Below are positions 6,801 to 14,611 of a stretch of 20,591 nt of DNA, piece after piece. The translations under genes were made by a program, and so were the position numbers. Below the pieces are notes generated by a model, which was given only the letters and a program-made list of their open reading frames with translations, was not told the origin of the DNA and did no database searches. Position 1 is the first letter of the stretch. Every line of letters starts with the position of its first letter. Source of the DNA: an uncultured Actinomycetes bacterium (lineage in GTDB: Bacteria; Actinomycetota; Acidimicrobiia; Acidimicrobiales; RAAP-2); assembly GCA_903854175.1 (NCBI GenBank), contig CAINVQ010000145.1, positions 1 to 20,591 on the forward strand, written 5' to 3'.

Positions 6801-8027
6801 TTATTCATCATCAAATTCAAAATCACTATCGCTTGACTGCTCAACAAATTCAAAGGCGGCGACCATTTCATCGAGCGCCTTGGCGTCGCCGCCAATGCCT
6901 TTGGACTGGGCAAGGCTTTCAACTTGCTCAACATTCTTGCGAAGCGTTCCAAACACTCGTCCAGTAGTAACTGCCTTCAACTTCTTCTGCATTTTTTCAA
7001 ACGACTTATAAATATCAGTCAAATTAGTGACGTAGTGCGACCATGCTTTTCCAAATGATGTCAAGAGTCGCAACACTTCGTTCGCTTCTTGGGCCATATT
7101 GAAACTCGAACTTGCTTGTCGAATTACGCCCAAGAACGCGTACAGAGTAAGTGGTGAGCAGAGTAAAACCTTCTTATTGATTGCGTCATCAATCAAACTT
7201 GGTCGTTCATTTTGAATGAAACCGAGAATTCCTTCGTTTGGAATAAACAAAAGAACATAGTCAATGGCATTTTTGTTCGACTGCTCTACATAGTCACGAA
7301 CTTCAAGTTCTTTAACTCGTTGTTCGACGTTTTTTAAGAATGCGTCTTTGTAGAGTTTGCGTGAATTGTCATCGCTGGCTTCAAAGAACTTTAAGTAGTT
7401 CTCCAGAGGGAACTTTGAGTCAAGATACAAAACTCGATCAGGTGGGAGGAAGAAACTGTAGTCAGGCTTGCCGCCGCCTTCTAATTTTTCTTGACGCTCA
7501 TAATTAATTCCACGCTCGAACCCTGACTGCGTCAAGATGTCTTCAAGCATTCGCTCGCCCCAGTTACCGCGACCTTGTGAGCTTGAAAGAACTTTATTTA
7601 AAGCCTGCGTCTGAAACGCTAAACCATTTACAGCATTGTCGACACTTCCGAAACGTTCAATATTCATTTCTCGCAAGTTCTTAAGCTCGCCTTGCAGTTC
7701 TGTAACTTGCTTGTCAATCGCTTCGCGGTATGACTTGAGTGTGTTGTCAATTTCTTCAGCGCGCTTTCCAAGTTCATCTCCACCAGACTTTGCAACTTGT
7801 GTCGCGGCAAGATTGATTGACTCAGTACGGTCTTGTCGTGAACGCTCAGTGAGATCATTCAGCGCTTCAGAAAACTGGCTCTTCACAACACGCTCAATGT
7901 CCGCTGCAGTTAACGCAACACCGGCTGGTATTTCAGATGATGGCGATTTCTTAGATGATGACTTAACAAGTAGTGCAATTAGTAGACCCACTACAAGGCC
8001 ACCAATACCAAAAATGATTCCGTTCAT
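6801..8027 (-). CDS. rmuC: DNA recombination protein RmuC
   Basis: RmuC limits DNA inversions and rearrangements and is predicted to carry a PD-(D/E)XK nuclease fold. The 408-aa protein has an N-terminal membrane segment (about 4-21), a Lys/Ser linker, a long coiled-coil region (about 42-150) and the RmuC domain from about 152: GRGNWGERMLEDIL, then KPDYSFFLP with D189 and YLDSKFPLENY with D203 and K205, the expected catalytic set. The last residues (SSDSDFEFDDE) form an acidic tail. The ATG at 8025-8027 has Shine-Dalgarno AAAGGGG 6-7 nt upstream, so unlike many neighbours this gene has a leader. It lies 71 bp downstream of asd on the same strand, separated by a hairpin. Confidence 0.93.
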   Translation of the reverse strand: MNGIIFGIGGLVVGLLIALLVKSSSKKSPSSEIPAGVALTAADIERVVKSQFSEALNDLTERSRQDRTESINLAATQVAKSGGDELGKRAEEIDNTLKSYREAIDKQVTELQGELKNLREMNIERFGSVDNAVNGLAFQTQALNKVLSSSQGRGNWGERMLEDILTQSGFERGINYERQEKLEGGGKPDYSFFLPPDRVLYLDSKFPLENYLKFFEASDDNSRKLYKDAFLKNVEQRVKELEVRDYVEQSNKNAIDYVLLFIPNEGILGFIQNERPSLIDDAINKKVLLCSPLTLYAFLGVIRQASSSFNMAQEANEVLRLLTSFGKAWSHYVTNLTDIYKSFEKMQKKLKAVTTGRVFGTLRKNVEQVESLAQSKGIGGDAKALDEMVAAFEFVEQSSDSDFEFDDE

Positions 8028-8071
8028 GACAAACCCCTTTGCTCTATTTGAACACCATAGGAAGTCGGTGT

Positions 8072-8095
8072 AACACCTATTAAATAAAAGGTGTT
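8072..8095 (-). terminator. Hairpin after asd; possible lysC-asd terminator
   Basis: AACACCT (8072-8078) and AGGTGTT (8089-8095) form a 7-bp stem with a 10-nt AT-rich loop, starting 3 nt past the asd stop on the minus strand. No U-run follows. Further copies of ACACC/GGTGT (8052-8056, 8067-8071) allow alternative pairing upstream of rmuC. Confidence 0.45.
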
Positions 8096-8098
8096 CTC

Positions 8099-9127
8099 CT
8101 AGGAGAGGATGCTGATGAGTTCTTCAGCAATTTGCACGGTATTTAGCGCTGCACCCTTGCGAAGATTGTCGTTGCTCACGAAGAACGAAAGGCCATTCTT
8201 CACAGTTTCGGCGGGACGAATACGTCCTACGTAACTTGGGTCCTTGCCCGCAGCAAGGCGTGGCGTAGGCATTTCGTGAAGCACAACTCCAGGAGCATTA
8301 GAAAGAATTTCTGTTGCTTCTTGAGGCGAGATCGGACGATCAAAGCTTGCAGTAATTGACAGCGAGTGACCGGTAAATACTGGAACACGAACACACGTTG
8401 CTGCAACAAGGAGTCCTGGGATTTCTAGAATCTTGCGGCTCTCGTCACGAAGCTTCTTTTCTTCAACTGTTTCGAGACGATCATCATCAATCATGTCACC
8501 AGCCATTGGGATCACATTGTGAGCAATGGTGTTTGGGAACTTAACGCCCGGAGTCATTTCGATTCCAGCACCGTCGAACGTAAGGACACGAATATCGCGC
8601 TGGACTGATGCTTCAACTTGACCGGCAAGTTCATCAACACCGTCTCGACCTGCACCACTCACTGCTTGGTAGGTAGACACTGTGAGCGATGTGAGTCCAG
8701 CGGCCAAGTGAAGTGGCTTAAGGATTGGCATTGCCGCCATTGTTGTGCAGTTCGGGTTAGCAACGATTCCCTTTGGGATGTTGTGAAGTGTGTGTGCGTT
8801 TACTTCTGAAACAACGAGAGGCACATCTGGGTCACTCCTCCATGCTGATGAGTTGTCAATAACAATTGCGCCAGCTGCTGCCATGAGTGGGGAGATTGCA
8901 CGAGACGCTGTTGCTCCAGATGAAGCAAGCACAATCTGAATGCCTGAGAAGTCGGCGGTTGACGCGTCTTCCACGACAACTTGCTGTCCATCCCAATCAA
9001 GGAACGTTCCGGCAGAACGTGATGAACCGAAATAACGGATTTCGTCAACTGGGTAATTGCGCTCGCGAAGGATCGCGCGCATAACTGTTCCTACTTGACC
9101 GGTGGCTCCAATAATGGCAATTCGCAT
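8099..9127 (-). CDS. asd: Aspartate-semialdehyde dehydrogenase
   Basis: Reduces aspartyl-4-phosphate to aspartate semialdehyde with NADPH, the branch-point step toward lysine/diaminopimelate, threonine and methionine. At 342 aa it is normal length. The Rossmann loop GATGQVG is at 7-13, the phosphate-binding FGSSRSAG at 33-40, the nucleophile C127 in NPNCTT, and the acid/base H254 in FTGHSLSI. The ATG is 9 nt after the lysC stop on the same strand, so the two form a translationally linked operon making consecutive enzymes; the only ribosome-site candidate is a weak AGG within the lysC end. A hairpin follows the stop. Confidence 0.96.
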   Translation of the reverse strand: MRIAIIGATGQVGTVMRAILRERNYPVDEIRYFGSSRSAGTFLDWDGQQVVVEDASTADFSGIQIVLASSGATASRAISPLMAAAGAIVIDNSSAWRSDPDVPLVVSEVNAHTLHNIPKGIVANPNCTTMAAMPILKPLHLAAGLTSLTVSTYQAVSGAGRDGVDELAGQVEASVQRDIRVLTFDGAGIEMTPGVKFPNTIAHNVIPMAGDMIDDDRLETVEEKKLRDESRKILEIPGLLVAATCVRVPVFTGHSLSITASFDRPISPQEATEILSNAPGVVLHEMPTPRLAAGKDPSYVGRIRPAETVKNGLSFFVSNDNLRKGAALNTVQIAEELISILS

Positions 9128-9136
9128 GGGTTAAGC

Positions 9137-9616
9137 CTAGTTCGCGTCGAGACCAAACGCAGTGTGAAGGCACCGAACAGCGTCTCCAACCTTGTCTGCG
9201 CGCAGAACACATGAAATTCGAATTGAGCTCGTCGAGATCATCTCAATATTGATTCCGTTATTTGAAAGTGTTTCGAACATGAGCGCTGTTACGCCCGCGC
9301 TTGTCTTCATCCCTGCACCAACGATTGAAACACGTCCGATGTTGTTGTCAGTAGTGACCGATGCAGCACCAATTACACCTTTAACTTTTTCACAAACAAC
9401 AGTTGCGTTTTCAAGATCGGTGAGCGCAACTGTGAATGAAATGTCAGTTAAGCCATTAGCACCAGTGTTTTGAACAATCATGTCAACATTGATGCCTTCA
9501 TTAGCGAGCTCGCGAAATAACTTGGCCGCGATGCCCGGTTTATCTGGAACACCACCTACCGTTATTTTTGCTTCAGACGTGTCGTCTGTTATTGCTGTAA
9601 CAACTGCTTCTTCCAT
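9137..9616 (-). CDS. Candidate LysC beta subunit from an internal in-frame start
   Basis: An ATG at 9614-9616, in frame within lysC, begins [12 protein letters not shown], the same place where the separately translated beta subunit starts in Corynebacterium (recalled start MEEAV). It is preceded, with an 8-nt spacer, by GGAGGAGG on the minus strand (9625-9632), the best Shine-Dalgarno in this part of the window, although the full-length gene itself has none. The product would be 159 aa, consisting of the two ACT modules that form the regulatory alpha2-beta2 interface. Not a separate gene; an overlapping product. Confidence 0.6.
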   Translation of the reverse strand: MEEAVVTAITDDTSEAKITVGGVPDKPGIAAKLFRELANEGINVDMIVQNTGANGLTDISFTVALTDLENATVVCEKVKGVIGAASVTTDNNIGRVSIVGAGMKTSAGVTALMFETLSNNGINIEMISTSSIRISCVLRADKVGDAVRCLHTAFGLDAN

Positions 9617-10354
9617 AGTGGGGTCCTCCTCCACAATCCAGGTTCCTGGTTCCCAGGTAAAACTTGATCGAACATGTAACGGCACACCGTGACGTCGTGC
9701 AAACTCAACTGAACGCAGCATGAGTACTCGACCGCCAGTAGCGGCCATTTCCATCATCTCGTCAAATGAGATCTTGTCGAGTCGGTGCGCCTTTGGAACA
9801 ACTCGAGGGTCTGCGGTGTAGACACCAGCCACGTCGGTGTAGATCTCACAAACATCTGCACCAAGTGCAGCAGCAAGTGCGACTGCAGTTACGTCAGATC
9901 CACCGCGACCAAGTGTCGTGATGTCGCGGTCAGTTGAAACACCTTGGAAACCAGCGACTACGGGTACTTTTCCAGCATCAATAGCTTCACGAATACGTTC
10001 AGGTCGCATTTCAAGAATTTTTGCTCTCGTGTGGTCATTGTCAGTGATGATTCCAGCCTGGGAACCTGTGAACGATGCTGACTCAACACCTTGGTCAGCA
10101 AGAGCCATAGACACGAGCGCCATTGAGATTCGCTCGCCCGCAGTAAGGAGCATGTCGAGCTCACGAGGTGGGCGGGTCGGAGATACTTGATCAGCCAGCT
10201 GAATAAGGTCATCAGTGAACTTGCCCATTGCTGAAACGACTACAACAACATCGTCTCCTTCAGCGCGGGTTTTTGCGACGTGGCTTGCTACAGCACGAAT
10301 CCGTTCTGCGTCACCAACTGACGTTCCACCGTACTTTTGAACCACAAGAGCCAT
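9137..10354 (-). CDS. lysC: Aspartate kinase (alpha subunit, with internal beta start)
   Basis: Phosphorylates aspartate, the first committed step of the aspartate family pathway. The N-terminal kinase domain has [12 protein letters not shown] (about 4-15), FTGSQAGI and [17 protein letters not shown]; two C-terminal ACT modules ([19 protein letters not shown] and [19 protein letters not shown] regions) are the allosteric site for end-product inhibition. I chose the ATG at 10354 (405 aa, [10 protein letters not shown]) over the GTG at 10357 because family proteins start there and because TAGAAT ends 6 nt upstream, making A of ATG the likely first transcribed base. In Corynebacterium-type LysC the same gene also yields a beta subunit from an internal start; a strong candidate is visible here (see separate entry). 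Operon with asd. Confidence 0.97.
   Translation of the reverse strand: MALVVQKYGGTSVGDAERIRAVASHVAKTRAEGDDVVVVVSAMGKFTDDLIQLADQVSPTRPPRELDMLLTAGERISMALVSMALADQGVESASFTGSQAGIITDNDHTRAKILEMRPERIREAIDAGKVPVVAGFQGVSTDRDITTLGRGGSDVTAVALAAALGADVCEIYTDVAGVYTADPRVVPKAHRLDKISFDEMMEMAATGGRVLMLRSVEFARRHGVPLHVRSSFTWEPGTWIVEEDPTMEEAVVTAITDDTSEAKITVGGVPDKPGIAAKLFRELANEGINVDMIVQNTGANGLTDISFTVALTDLENATVVCEKVKGVIGAASVTTDNNIGRVSIVGAGMKTSAGVTALMFETLSNNGINIEMISTSSIRISCVLRADKVGDAVRCLHTAFGLDAN
9625..9632 (-). promoter_or_regulatory. Internal Shine-Dalgarno in lysC
   Basis: GGAGGAGG on the minus strand, 8 nt before the internal ATG at 9616. It encodes part of the EEDP region before the first ACT module, and its strength within coding sequence is unusual for this window. 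Confidence 0.6.
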
Positions 10355-10360
10355 CACGTA

Positions 10361-10366
10361 ATTCTA
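10361..10366 (-). promoter_or_regulatory. -10 element of lysC-asd (leaderless spacing)
   Basis: TAGAAT on the minus strand, a near-consensus -10, followed by 6 nt (TACGTG) and the ATG at 10354. No Shine-Dalgarno. Confidence 0.55.
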
Positions 10367-10370
10367 GTTG

Positions 10371-10395
10371 AGGACTTCTCCCCCCTAAAAGTCCT
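10371..10395. repeat. Inverted repeat in the lysC/FKBP divergent promoter region
   Basis: AGGACTT (10371-10377) and AAGTCCT (10389-10395) flank an 11-nt C-rich loop. It lies between the two divergent -10 hexamers, where it could serve as an operator acting on both promoters. Confidence 0.4.
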
Positions 10396-10397
10396 AG

Positions 10398-10403
10398 TAA
10401 TGT
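10398..10403 (+). promoter_or_regulatory. -10 element of the FKBP-cyclophilin unit (leaderless spacing)
   Basis: TAATGT followed by 6 nt (CGCACC) and the ATG at 10410. No Shine-Dalgarno. Confidence 0.5.
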
Positions 10404-10409
10404 CGCACC

Positions 10410-11123
10410 ATGGCTACTACCAAACGTGAACGACAGAAAGCGGCTCGCCGCGACAAGATGGAACGACTCCAGCGTGAGTCAAAAAGGCGTCAGACACTTC
10501 GCCGCTGGGTGATTATCACCATTGTTGCAGCGATGGTTCTCGGTACTGGTGCTGCATTGTTTGCAGGAAACTCAAACACAACAGCAACTACAACCACAAC
10601 GAGCACTGTGGCAACAACCACCACAACAGTGGCTCCAGTAACAACTACTACGGCTGCACCAGTAACAACATCAACAATTGCAGCGACGGTTTCTTCATTC
10701 GCTCAGATCCCAGCAAGTGACCGTTCACCTGCTGGCAAGTTTGGTGCCGCACCATCAATGACTGTGCCAACAAGTGCTGCGCCTACAAAACTGCTTTCAA
10801 GTGACCTCATTGCAGGTAAAGGCACTGTTGCCAAGGCTGGTGACACGCTTCAGGTTCAGTACGTCCTTGGTACGTACTCATCTGACAAAGTTGTTCAGTC
10901 ATCTTGGACGTCAAAGCCATTTAGCTTCACCCTTGGAGTCAAGCAAGTAATTGATGGTTGGGACAAAGGTGTCGCTGGCATGCGTGCTGGTGGACGTCGT
11001 GAGCTCATTATTCCACCATCACTTGGATATGGTTCAGTTTCTCCTGGAGCAGGAATTGCTGAATATGACACACTCGTATTCATAATTGACCTCTTGAAGG
11101 TCACCCCAGCGAAAGCAGGTTGA
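10410..11123 (+). CDS. Membrane-anchored FKBP-type peptidyl-prolyl cis-trans isomerase
   Basis: Foldase expected to act on the outer side of the membrane. The 237-aa protein has a highly basic cytoplasmic head (1-32), one membrane segment (about 33-53), a threonine/alanine-rich linker (about 57-95, long Thr runs) and an FKBP domain (about 112-232). The linker looks like a glycosylatable spacer. In the FKBP domain, residues equivalent to Y26 (QYVLG), W59 (VIDGWDKG), Y82 (LGYG) and F99 (LVFIIDLL) of FKBP12 are kept, but the usual FDSS is VQSS, so F36 and D37 equivalents are lost. Activity may therefore be reduced or substrate range altered. The cyclophilin follows after 2 nt, so the pair is one operon. 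Family certain; activity inferred. Confidence 0.93.
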   Translation: MATTKRERQKAARRDKMERLQRESKRRQTLRRWVIITIVAAMVLGTGAALFAGNSNTTATTTTTSTVATTTTTVAPVTTTTAAPVTTSTIAATVSSFAQIPASDRSPAGKFGAAPSMTVPTSAAPTKLLSSDLIAGKGTVAKAGDTLQVQYVLGTYSSDKVVQSSWTSKPFSFTLGVKQVIDGWDKGVAGMRAGGRRELIIPPSLGYGSVSPGAGIAEYDTLVFIIDLLKVTPAKAG

Positions 11124-11125
11124 TC

Positions 11126-11677
11126 ATGAGCGATCTCATACCTAACGCAGACGGCTCAAGTCCACAGCGTCAGAAGTTTGACGCTGTGCCACCAATGATT
11201 ATTGACACTGCAAAGAACTACTCAGCAACAATGGTCACGTCAAAGGGAACATTAGAGATTGTTCTCGACGCAGTTGGTGCCCCGAACACTGTTAATAGTT
11301 TCGTATTCCTCTCTCGCTGGCACTACTACGACGGCATTGTCTTTCACCGCGTAATCCCAGGATTCGTTTTGCAAGGTGGTGACCCAACGGGCACCGGTGC
11401 TGGTGGACCTGGCTACCGCTTTAAGGACGAACTTCCAAAGGCCGGTCGCTACGAACTTGGCTCACTAGCCATGGCCAATGCCGGACCAGACACCAATGGT
11501 TCACAGTTCTTTGTTATCTCTGGACCTGACGGAATGCGCCTTCCACCGCTCTACGCGTTGTTTGGCAAAGTTGTTAAGGGACTTGATGTTGTTGAAGCAA
11601 TCAACAACATTGGAACTGGCAGTGGACGCCCACAAGAAGACGTGGTCATCCAGTCAGTAACAATCACTGAGTCATAG
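11126..11677 (+). CDS. Cyclophilin-type peptidyl-prolyl cis-trans isomerase
   Basis: Catalyses cis/trans isomerisation of prolyl bonds; no signal peptide or membrane segment, so cytoplasmic. The 183-aa protein contains the core FHRVIPGFVLQGGDPTGTG (R, F and Q of the active site, equal to R55, F60, Q63 of CypA), MANAGPDTNGSQFFV (A101/N102/F113 region) and LFGKVVKGLDVVEAI. The W121 and H126 positions of CypA are not Trp and His, which usually means weak cyclosporin binding, common in bacteria. I chose the ATG at 11126, with AGG in GCAGGTT as a weak ribosome site, rather than an in-frame TTG at 11120. It follows the FKBP stop by 2 nt. The adjacency of two unrelated isomerase folds suggests a folding operon spanning both sides of the membrane. 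Confidence 0.95.
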   Translation: MSDLIPNADGSSPQRQKFDAVPPMIIDTAKNYSATMVTSKGTLEIVLDAVGAPNTVNSFVFLSRWHYYDGIVFHRVIPGFVLQGGDPTGTGAGGPGYRFKDELPKAGRYELGSLAMANAGPDTNGSQFFVISGPDGMRLPPLYALFGKVVKGLDVVEAINNIGTGSGRPQEDVVIQSVTITES

Positions 11678-11749
11678 ACACAAACGCCATACTCAGCCTG
11701 CGTTAGTTCACGTTTTTAACTGGACTGGCTCGCCACGTCTACTGGGCGG

Positions 11750-11755
11750 TAACCT
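11750..11755 (+). promoter_or_regulatory. -10 element of the hbd-ecm unit (leaderless spacing)
   Basis: TAACCT followed by 6 nt (TCTCAA) and the ATG at 11762. No Shine-Dalgarno. The 84-bp gap after the cyclophilin holds no strong hairpin. Confidence 0.5.
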
Positions 11756-11761
11756 TCTCAA

Positions 11762-12616
11762 ATGACGTTCACAAAAATTGGAATATTAGGTTCAGGCATC
11801 ATGGGTAGCGGTATTGCAGAAGTTTCTGCAGCGACCGGAGCAACTGTAATTTTACGTAGCCGCTCACAAGAAACCGCCGACAAAATGTTGGCTGGTCTTG
11901 AGAAGTCACTCGCAAAGCAAGTTGAAAAGAACAAGCGCACGCAAGAAGACGCTGATGCGATTCGCGCTCGAGTGAGTGCAACCACCAACCTCGCCGACCT
12001 TGCTGGTTGCGACCTCATTATTGAGTCAGTCGTTGAAGACCTCGACGTAAAAAGGAAGATCTTCAAAGAGCTCGATGAGGTAATCAATAAGGACGCAGTT
12101 CTCGCGACGAACACATCAACCCTTTCAGTTCTTGAGCTCGCTGCACAAACAAACCGTGGCGAAAGAGTATGTGGTGTCCACTTCTTCAATCCAGCTAACA
12201 CCATGTCACTTGTTGAAATTGTTCGAGCAACATGCTCAAGTGACGAAACAATTTCACGCGTAACTGAATTCGCCAAGGCGTGCGGCAAGGATCCAGTAGA
12301 AGTTAAGGACGTTGCAGGGTTCATTGTTAATGCGCTTCTTTTCCCTTATCTAAACAACGCAATCCGACTTCTTGAAGACGGCGTTGCAAATCGCGAAGGC
12401 ATCGACATTGCAATGAAGGGTGGATGTGGCTTTCCAATGGGACCATTCGCACTTCTTGACCTCGTAGGGCTCGACACATCGCTTTCAATTCTGGAAGCTC
12501 TCTACGCAGATTCTGGTGAAGAAAACTTCAAGCCACGACCAATGTTGCGTGAACTAGTCGCCGCTGGGAAACTAGGGCGTAAGTCTGGAAGCGGATTCTT
12601 CGACTACGGTCGATAG
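11762..12616 (+). CDS. hbd: 3-Hydroxybutyryl-CoA (3-hydroxyacyl-CoA) dehydrogenase
   Basis: Interconverts acetoacetyl-CoA and 3-hydroxybutyryl-CoA. The 284-aa single-function enzyme has the Rossmann loop GSGIMGSG (10-17; G10, G12, G15), S119 and N117 in NTSTLS, H140 in VHFFNPA, E152, and N190 in GFIVNALL, a complete catalytic set. The second beta strand ends in ILRSRSQ instead of an acidic residue; R32/R34 suggest NADP(H) over NAD(H), which would fit an anabolic, reductive role. It is first in a unit with the ethylmalonyl-CoA mutase (16-nt gap), placing it in the route acetyl-CoA to acetoacetyl-CoA to 3-hydroxybutyryl-CoA. Stereochemistry is expected to be (S) for this family. An alternative role is in beta-oxidation or polyhydroxybutyrate turnover. 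Confidence 0.93.
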   Translation: MTFTKIGILGSGIMGSGIAEVSAATGATVILRSRSQETADKMLAGLEKSLAKQVEKNKRTQEDADAIRARVSATTNLADLAGCDLIIESVVEDLDVKRKIFKELDEVINKDAVLATNTSTLSVLELAAQTNRGERVCGVHFFNPANTMSLVEIVRATCSSDETISRVTEFAKACGKDPVEVKDVAGFIVNALLFPYLNNAIRLLEDGVANREGIDIAMKGGCGFPMGPFALLDLVGLDTSLSILEALYADSGEENFKPRPMLRELVAAGKLGRKSGSGFFDYGR

Positions 12617-12622
12617 AAACAC

Positions 12623-12629
12623 AGGAGGT
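12623..12629 (+). promoter_or_regulatory. Shine-Dalgarno of the ethylmalonyl-CoA mutase gene
   Basis: AGGAGGT, the strongest classical ribosome site in the window, 3 nt before the ATG at 12633. It contrasts with the leaderless start of the upstream gene and fits an operon-internal start. Confidence 0.75.
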
Positions 12630-12632
12630 CAC

Positions 12633-14600
12633 ATGGCTGAACGCTCTAAACCATGGGTAATCCGCACGTACTCGGGACACTCAACTGCAGTTAAGTCAAA
12701 CGAGCTCTACCGAAGCAACCTCTCAAAGGGTCAGACGGGGCTTTCCATTGCCTTTGACCTCCCCACTCAGACTGGTTATGACCCTGACGACGCTGCTGCT
12801 GCAGGAGAAGTTGGAAAAGTTGGAGTGCCTGTTGCCCACTTAGGTCACATGCGCCAACTCCTCGACCAAATCTCAGTCGGCGAGATCAACACTTCAATGA
12901 CCATCAATGCAACGGCAGCTTGGCTTTGGGGTCTCTACCTCGCACTCGCCGAAGAACAAGGTGTTCCCTTCAACAAACTTCAAGGAACGACCCAGAACGA
13001 CATTGTGAAGGAATACCTAAGTCGTGGAACATTCATCTACGCTCCTGAGCCTTCTCGACGCCTAATTGTTGACATGATTGCTTTTGGAATCAACAATGTC
13101 CCAAAGTGGAACCCAATCAACATCTGCAGTTACCACTTACAAGAAGCTGGCGCTACCCCAGTGCAAGAAGTTGCGTACGCCCTCGCTACAGCAATTGATG
13201 TTCTTGACGCAGTTCGAGACTCTGGAAAAGTTGAGCCAAGCCAAATGCCACAGGTAGTTGGACGAATTTCATTCTTCGTAAACGCAGGAGTTCGTTTTAT
13301 TGAAGAGATTGCCAAGATGCGCACCTTCACCGCGATGTGGGACGAAATTTGTCGAACTAGATACGGCGTTGAAGACGCAGCTCTGCGACGTTTCCGTTAC
13401 GGCGTGCAAGTGAACTCCCTAGGGCTTACCGAACAGCAGCCTGAAAATAACGTTCAGCGCATTGTTTTAGAGATGCTCGGTGTTTCACTTTCTGCTGATG
13501 CGCGAGCTCGATCAATTCAGCTACCGGCATGGAATGAAGCGCTGGGACTACCGCGCCCGTGGGACCAGCAGTGGAGCCTTCGAATGCAGCAGGTGCTCGC
13601 ATTCGAAAGTGACCTTCTCGAATACCCAGACATCTTTGCTGGATCGCACGTAATGGAAGCAAAGGTTAAGGAACTCACTGAAGCAGTTAAGAACGAACTC
13701 GACGACGTGATCAGCCTTGGCGGTGCATTTAACGCCATTGAAGAACTCAAGAGTCGACTCGTTGCTAGCCAGGCTGATCGTGTTTCACGCATTGAGTCTG
13801 GTGAGCAAATTGTTGTTGGAGTGAATAGTTTCACCGAAACTGCAGAATCGCCACTTACAAGTGGAACATCGCTCGAAGCAATCATGACTGTTGACCCTAA
13901 GGTCGAGCGGGAGATGATTGAAGACGTAACGCAGTGGCGTGCCAAGCGAGATGAAACAGCAGTACGTGATGCGCTCCAAGAACTGACACGTGTTGCAAAG
14001 AGTTCGAAACCTGAAGACAACATCATGGTCCCAACCATTGCCCTCGCTAAGGCTGGCGGCACCACTGGTGAATGGGCTGGAGCGCTTCGAGCTATTTACG
14101 GTGAGTACCGTGCACCAACAGGTGTTCGTGGCGGCGTAAGCAATCGCGGTGATGACTTCGCAAAACTTGTCGCAAGGTCTAAGGCTCTGCAAGCCAAGCG
14201 CGGAACACCTCCCAAGTTGCTAGTAGCGAAACCAGGACTCGATGGTCACTCCAACGGTGCTGAACAGATTGCCGTTGCTGCGCGTGATGCTGGGTTCGAA
14301 GTTGTCTACCAAGGTATTCGCCTGTCACCTGAAGAGATTGTCGCTGCCGCACGTGACGAAGACGTCGACATTGTTGGTATCTCAATACTTTCTGGTTCGC
14401 ACCTTGTACTCGTTGCCCGAGTAATCGACGGCTTAAAGGCTGCTGGCGTTGAGGCAAAGGTAATCGTTGGTGGAATTATTCCTACTGAAGATGGCGAAGC
14501 TCTTAAAAAGAAGGGTGTCGCCGCTGTCTACACACCTAAGGACTTTTCGCTCAGTGCAATTATGAGCGATCTTTTAAGTCTCGTTGAAGGCTCTCTCTAG
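12633..14600 (+). CDS. ecm: Ethylmalonyl-CoA mutase (MeaA-type B12-dependent mutase)
   Basis: Coenzyme B12-dependent rearrangement of (2R)-ethylmalonyl-CoA to (2S)-methylsuccinyl-CoA. The 655-aa protein starts directly at the TIM barrel (WVIRTYSGHSTAVKSNELY, about 8-26) and lacks the N-terminal extension of methylmalonyl-CoA mutase (about 720-740 aa). It has FDLPTQTGYDPD, NTSMTINATA, KWNPINICSYHLQEAGATP, and RYGVQVNSLGLTEQQPENN, wording I recognise from MeaA proteins of Streptomyces and Methylobacterium. The C-terminal cobalamin domain has DGHSNG (537-542; H539 ligates cobalt), SILSG and VGG, so B12 is bound base-off/His-on. It is second in the unit with hbd, and its stop abuts the epsilon-like gene on the other strand. 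Function follows from family plus ccr and epimerase nearby; other acyl-CoA mutases are less likely. Confidence 0.93.
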   Translation: MAERSKPWVIRTYSGHSTAVKSNELYRSNLSKGQTGLSIAFDLPTQTGYDPDDAAAAGEVGKVGVPVAHLGHMRQLLDQISVGEINTSMTINATAAWLWGLYLALAEEQGVPFNKLQGTTQNDIVKEYLSRGTFIYAPEPSRRLIVDMIAFGINNVPKWNPINICSYHLQEAGATPVQEVAYALATAIDVLDAVRDSGKVEPSQMPQVVGRISFFVNAGVRFIEEIAKMRTFTAMWDEICRTRYGVEDAALRRFRYGVQVNSLGLTEQQPENNVQRIVLEMLGVSLSADARARSIQLPAWNEALGLPRPWDQQWSLRMQQVLAFESDLLEYPDIFAGSHVMEAKVKELTEAVKNELDDVISLGGAFNAIEELKSRLVASQADRVSRIESGEQIVVGVNSFTETAESPLTSGTSLEAIMTVDPKVEREMIEDVTQWRAKRDETAVRDALQELTRVAKSSKPEDNIMVPTIALAKAGGTTGEWAGALRAIYGEYRAPTGVRGGVSNRGDDFAKLVARSKALQAKRGTPPKLLVAKPGLDGHSNGAEQIAVAARDAGFEVVYQGIRLSPEEIVAAARDEDVDIVGISILSGSHLVLVARVIDGLKAAGVEAKVIVGGIIPTEDGEALKKKGVAAVYTPKDFSLSAIMSDLLSLVEGSL

Positions 14601-14611
14601 TTACAGAGAGC
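14590..14611. terminator. Hairpin spanning the abutting stop codons of ecm and the epsilon-like gene
   Basis: GCTCTCT (14590-14596) pairs with AGAGAGC (14605-14611) around an 8-nt loop containing both stop codons (TAG of ecm, TAA of the minus gene). Symmetric and U-less, so a bidirectional I-shaped terminator is possible. Confidence 0.4.

Noticed and set aside
10578..10694. ACA/ACC-rich repetitive DNA as a minisatellite or CRISPR-like array
   Set aside because: It is coding sequence for the Thr-rich linker of the FKBP; there are no regular repeat units or spacers.
11758..12324. A 188-codon open frame on the minus strand opposite the 3-hydroxybutyryl-CoA dehydrogenase
   Set aside because: Ser/Arg/Thr-rich shadow of a gene with complete catalytic motifs; no ribosome site or promoter.
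13517..14065. A 182-codon open frame on the minus strand opposite the mutase
   Set aside because: Ser-rich antisense shadow of a highly conserved coding region.
12633..14600. Annotation as methylmalonyl-CoA mutase large subunit
   Set aside because: It lacks the N-terminal extension, has MeaA-specific wording, and there is no small-subunit gene; the ccr/epimerase neighbours favour ethylmalonyl-CoA mutase.
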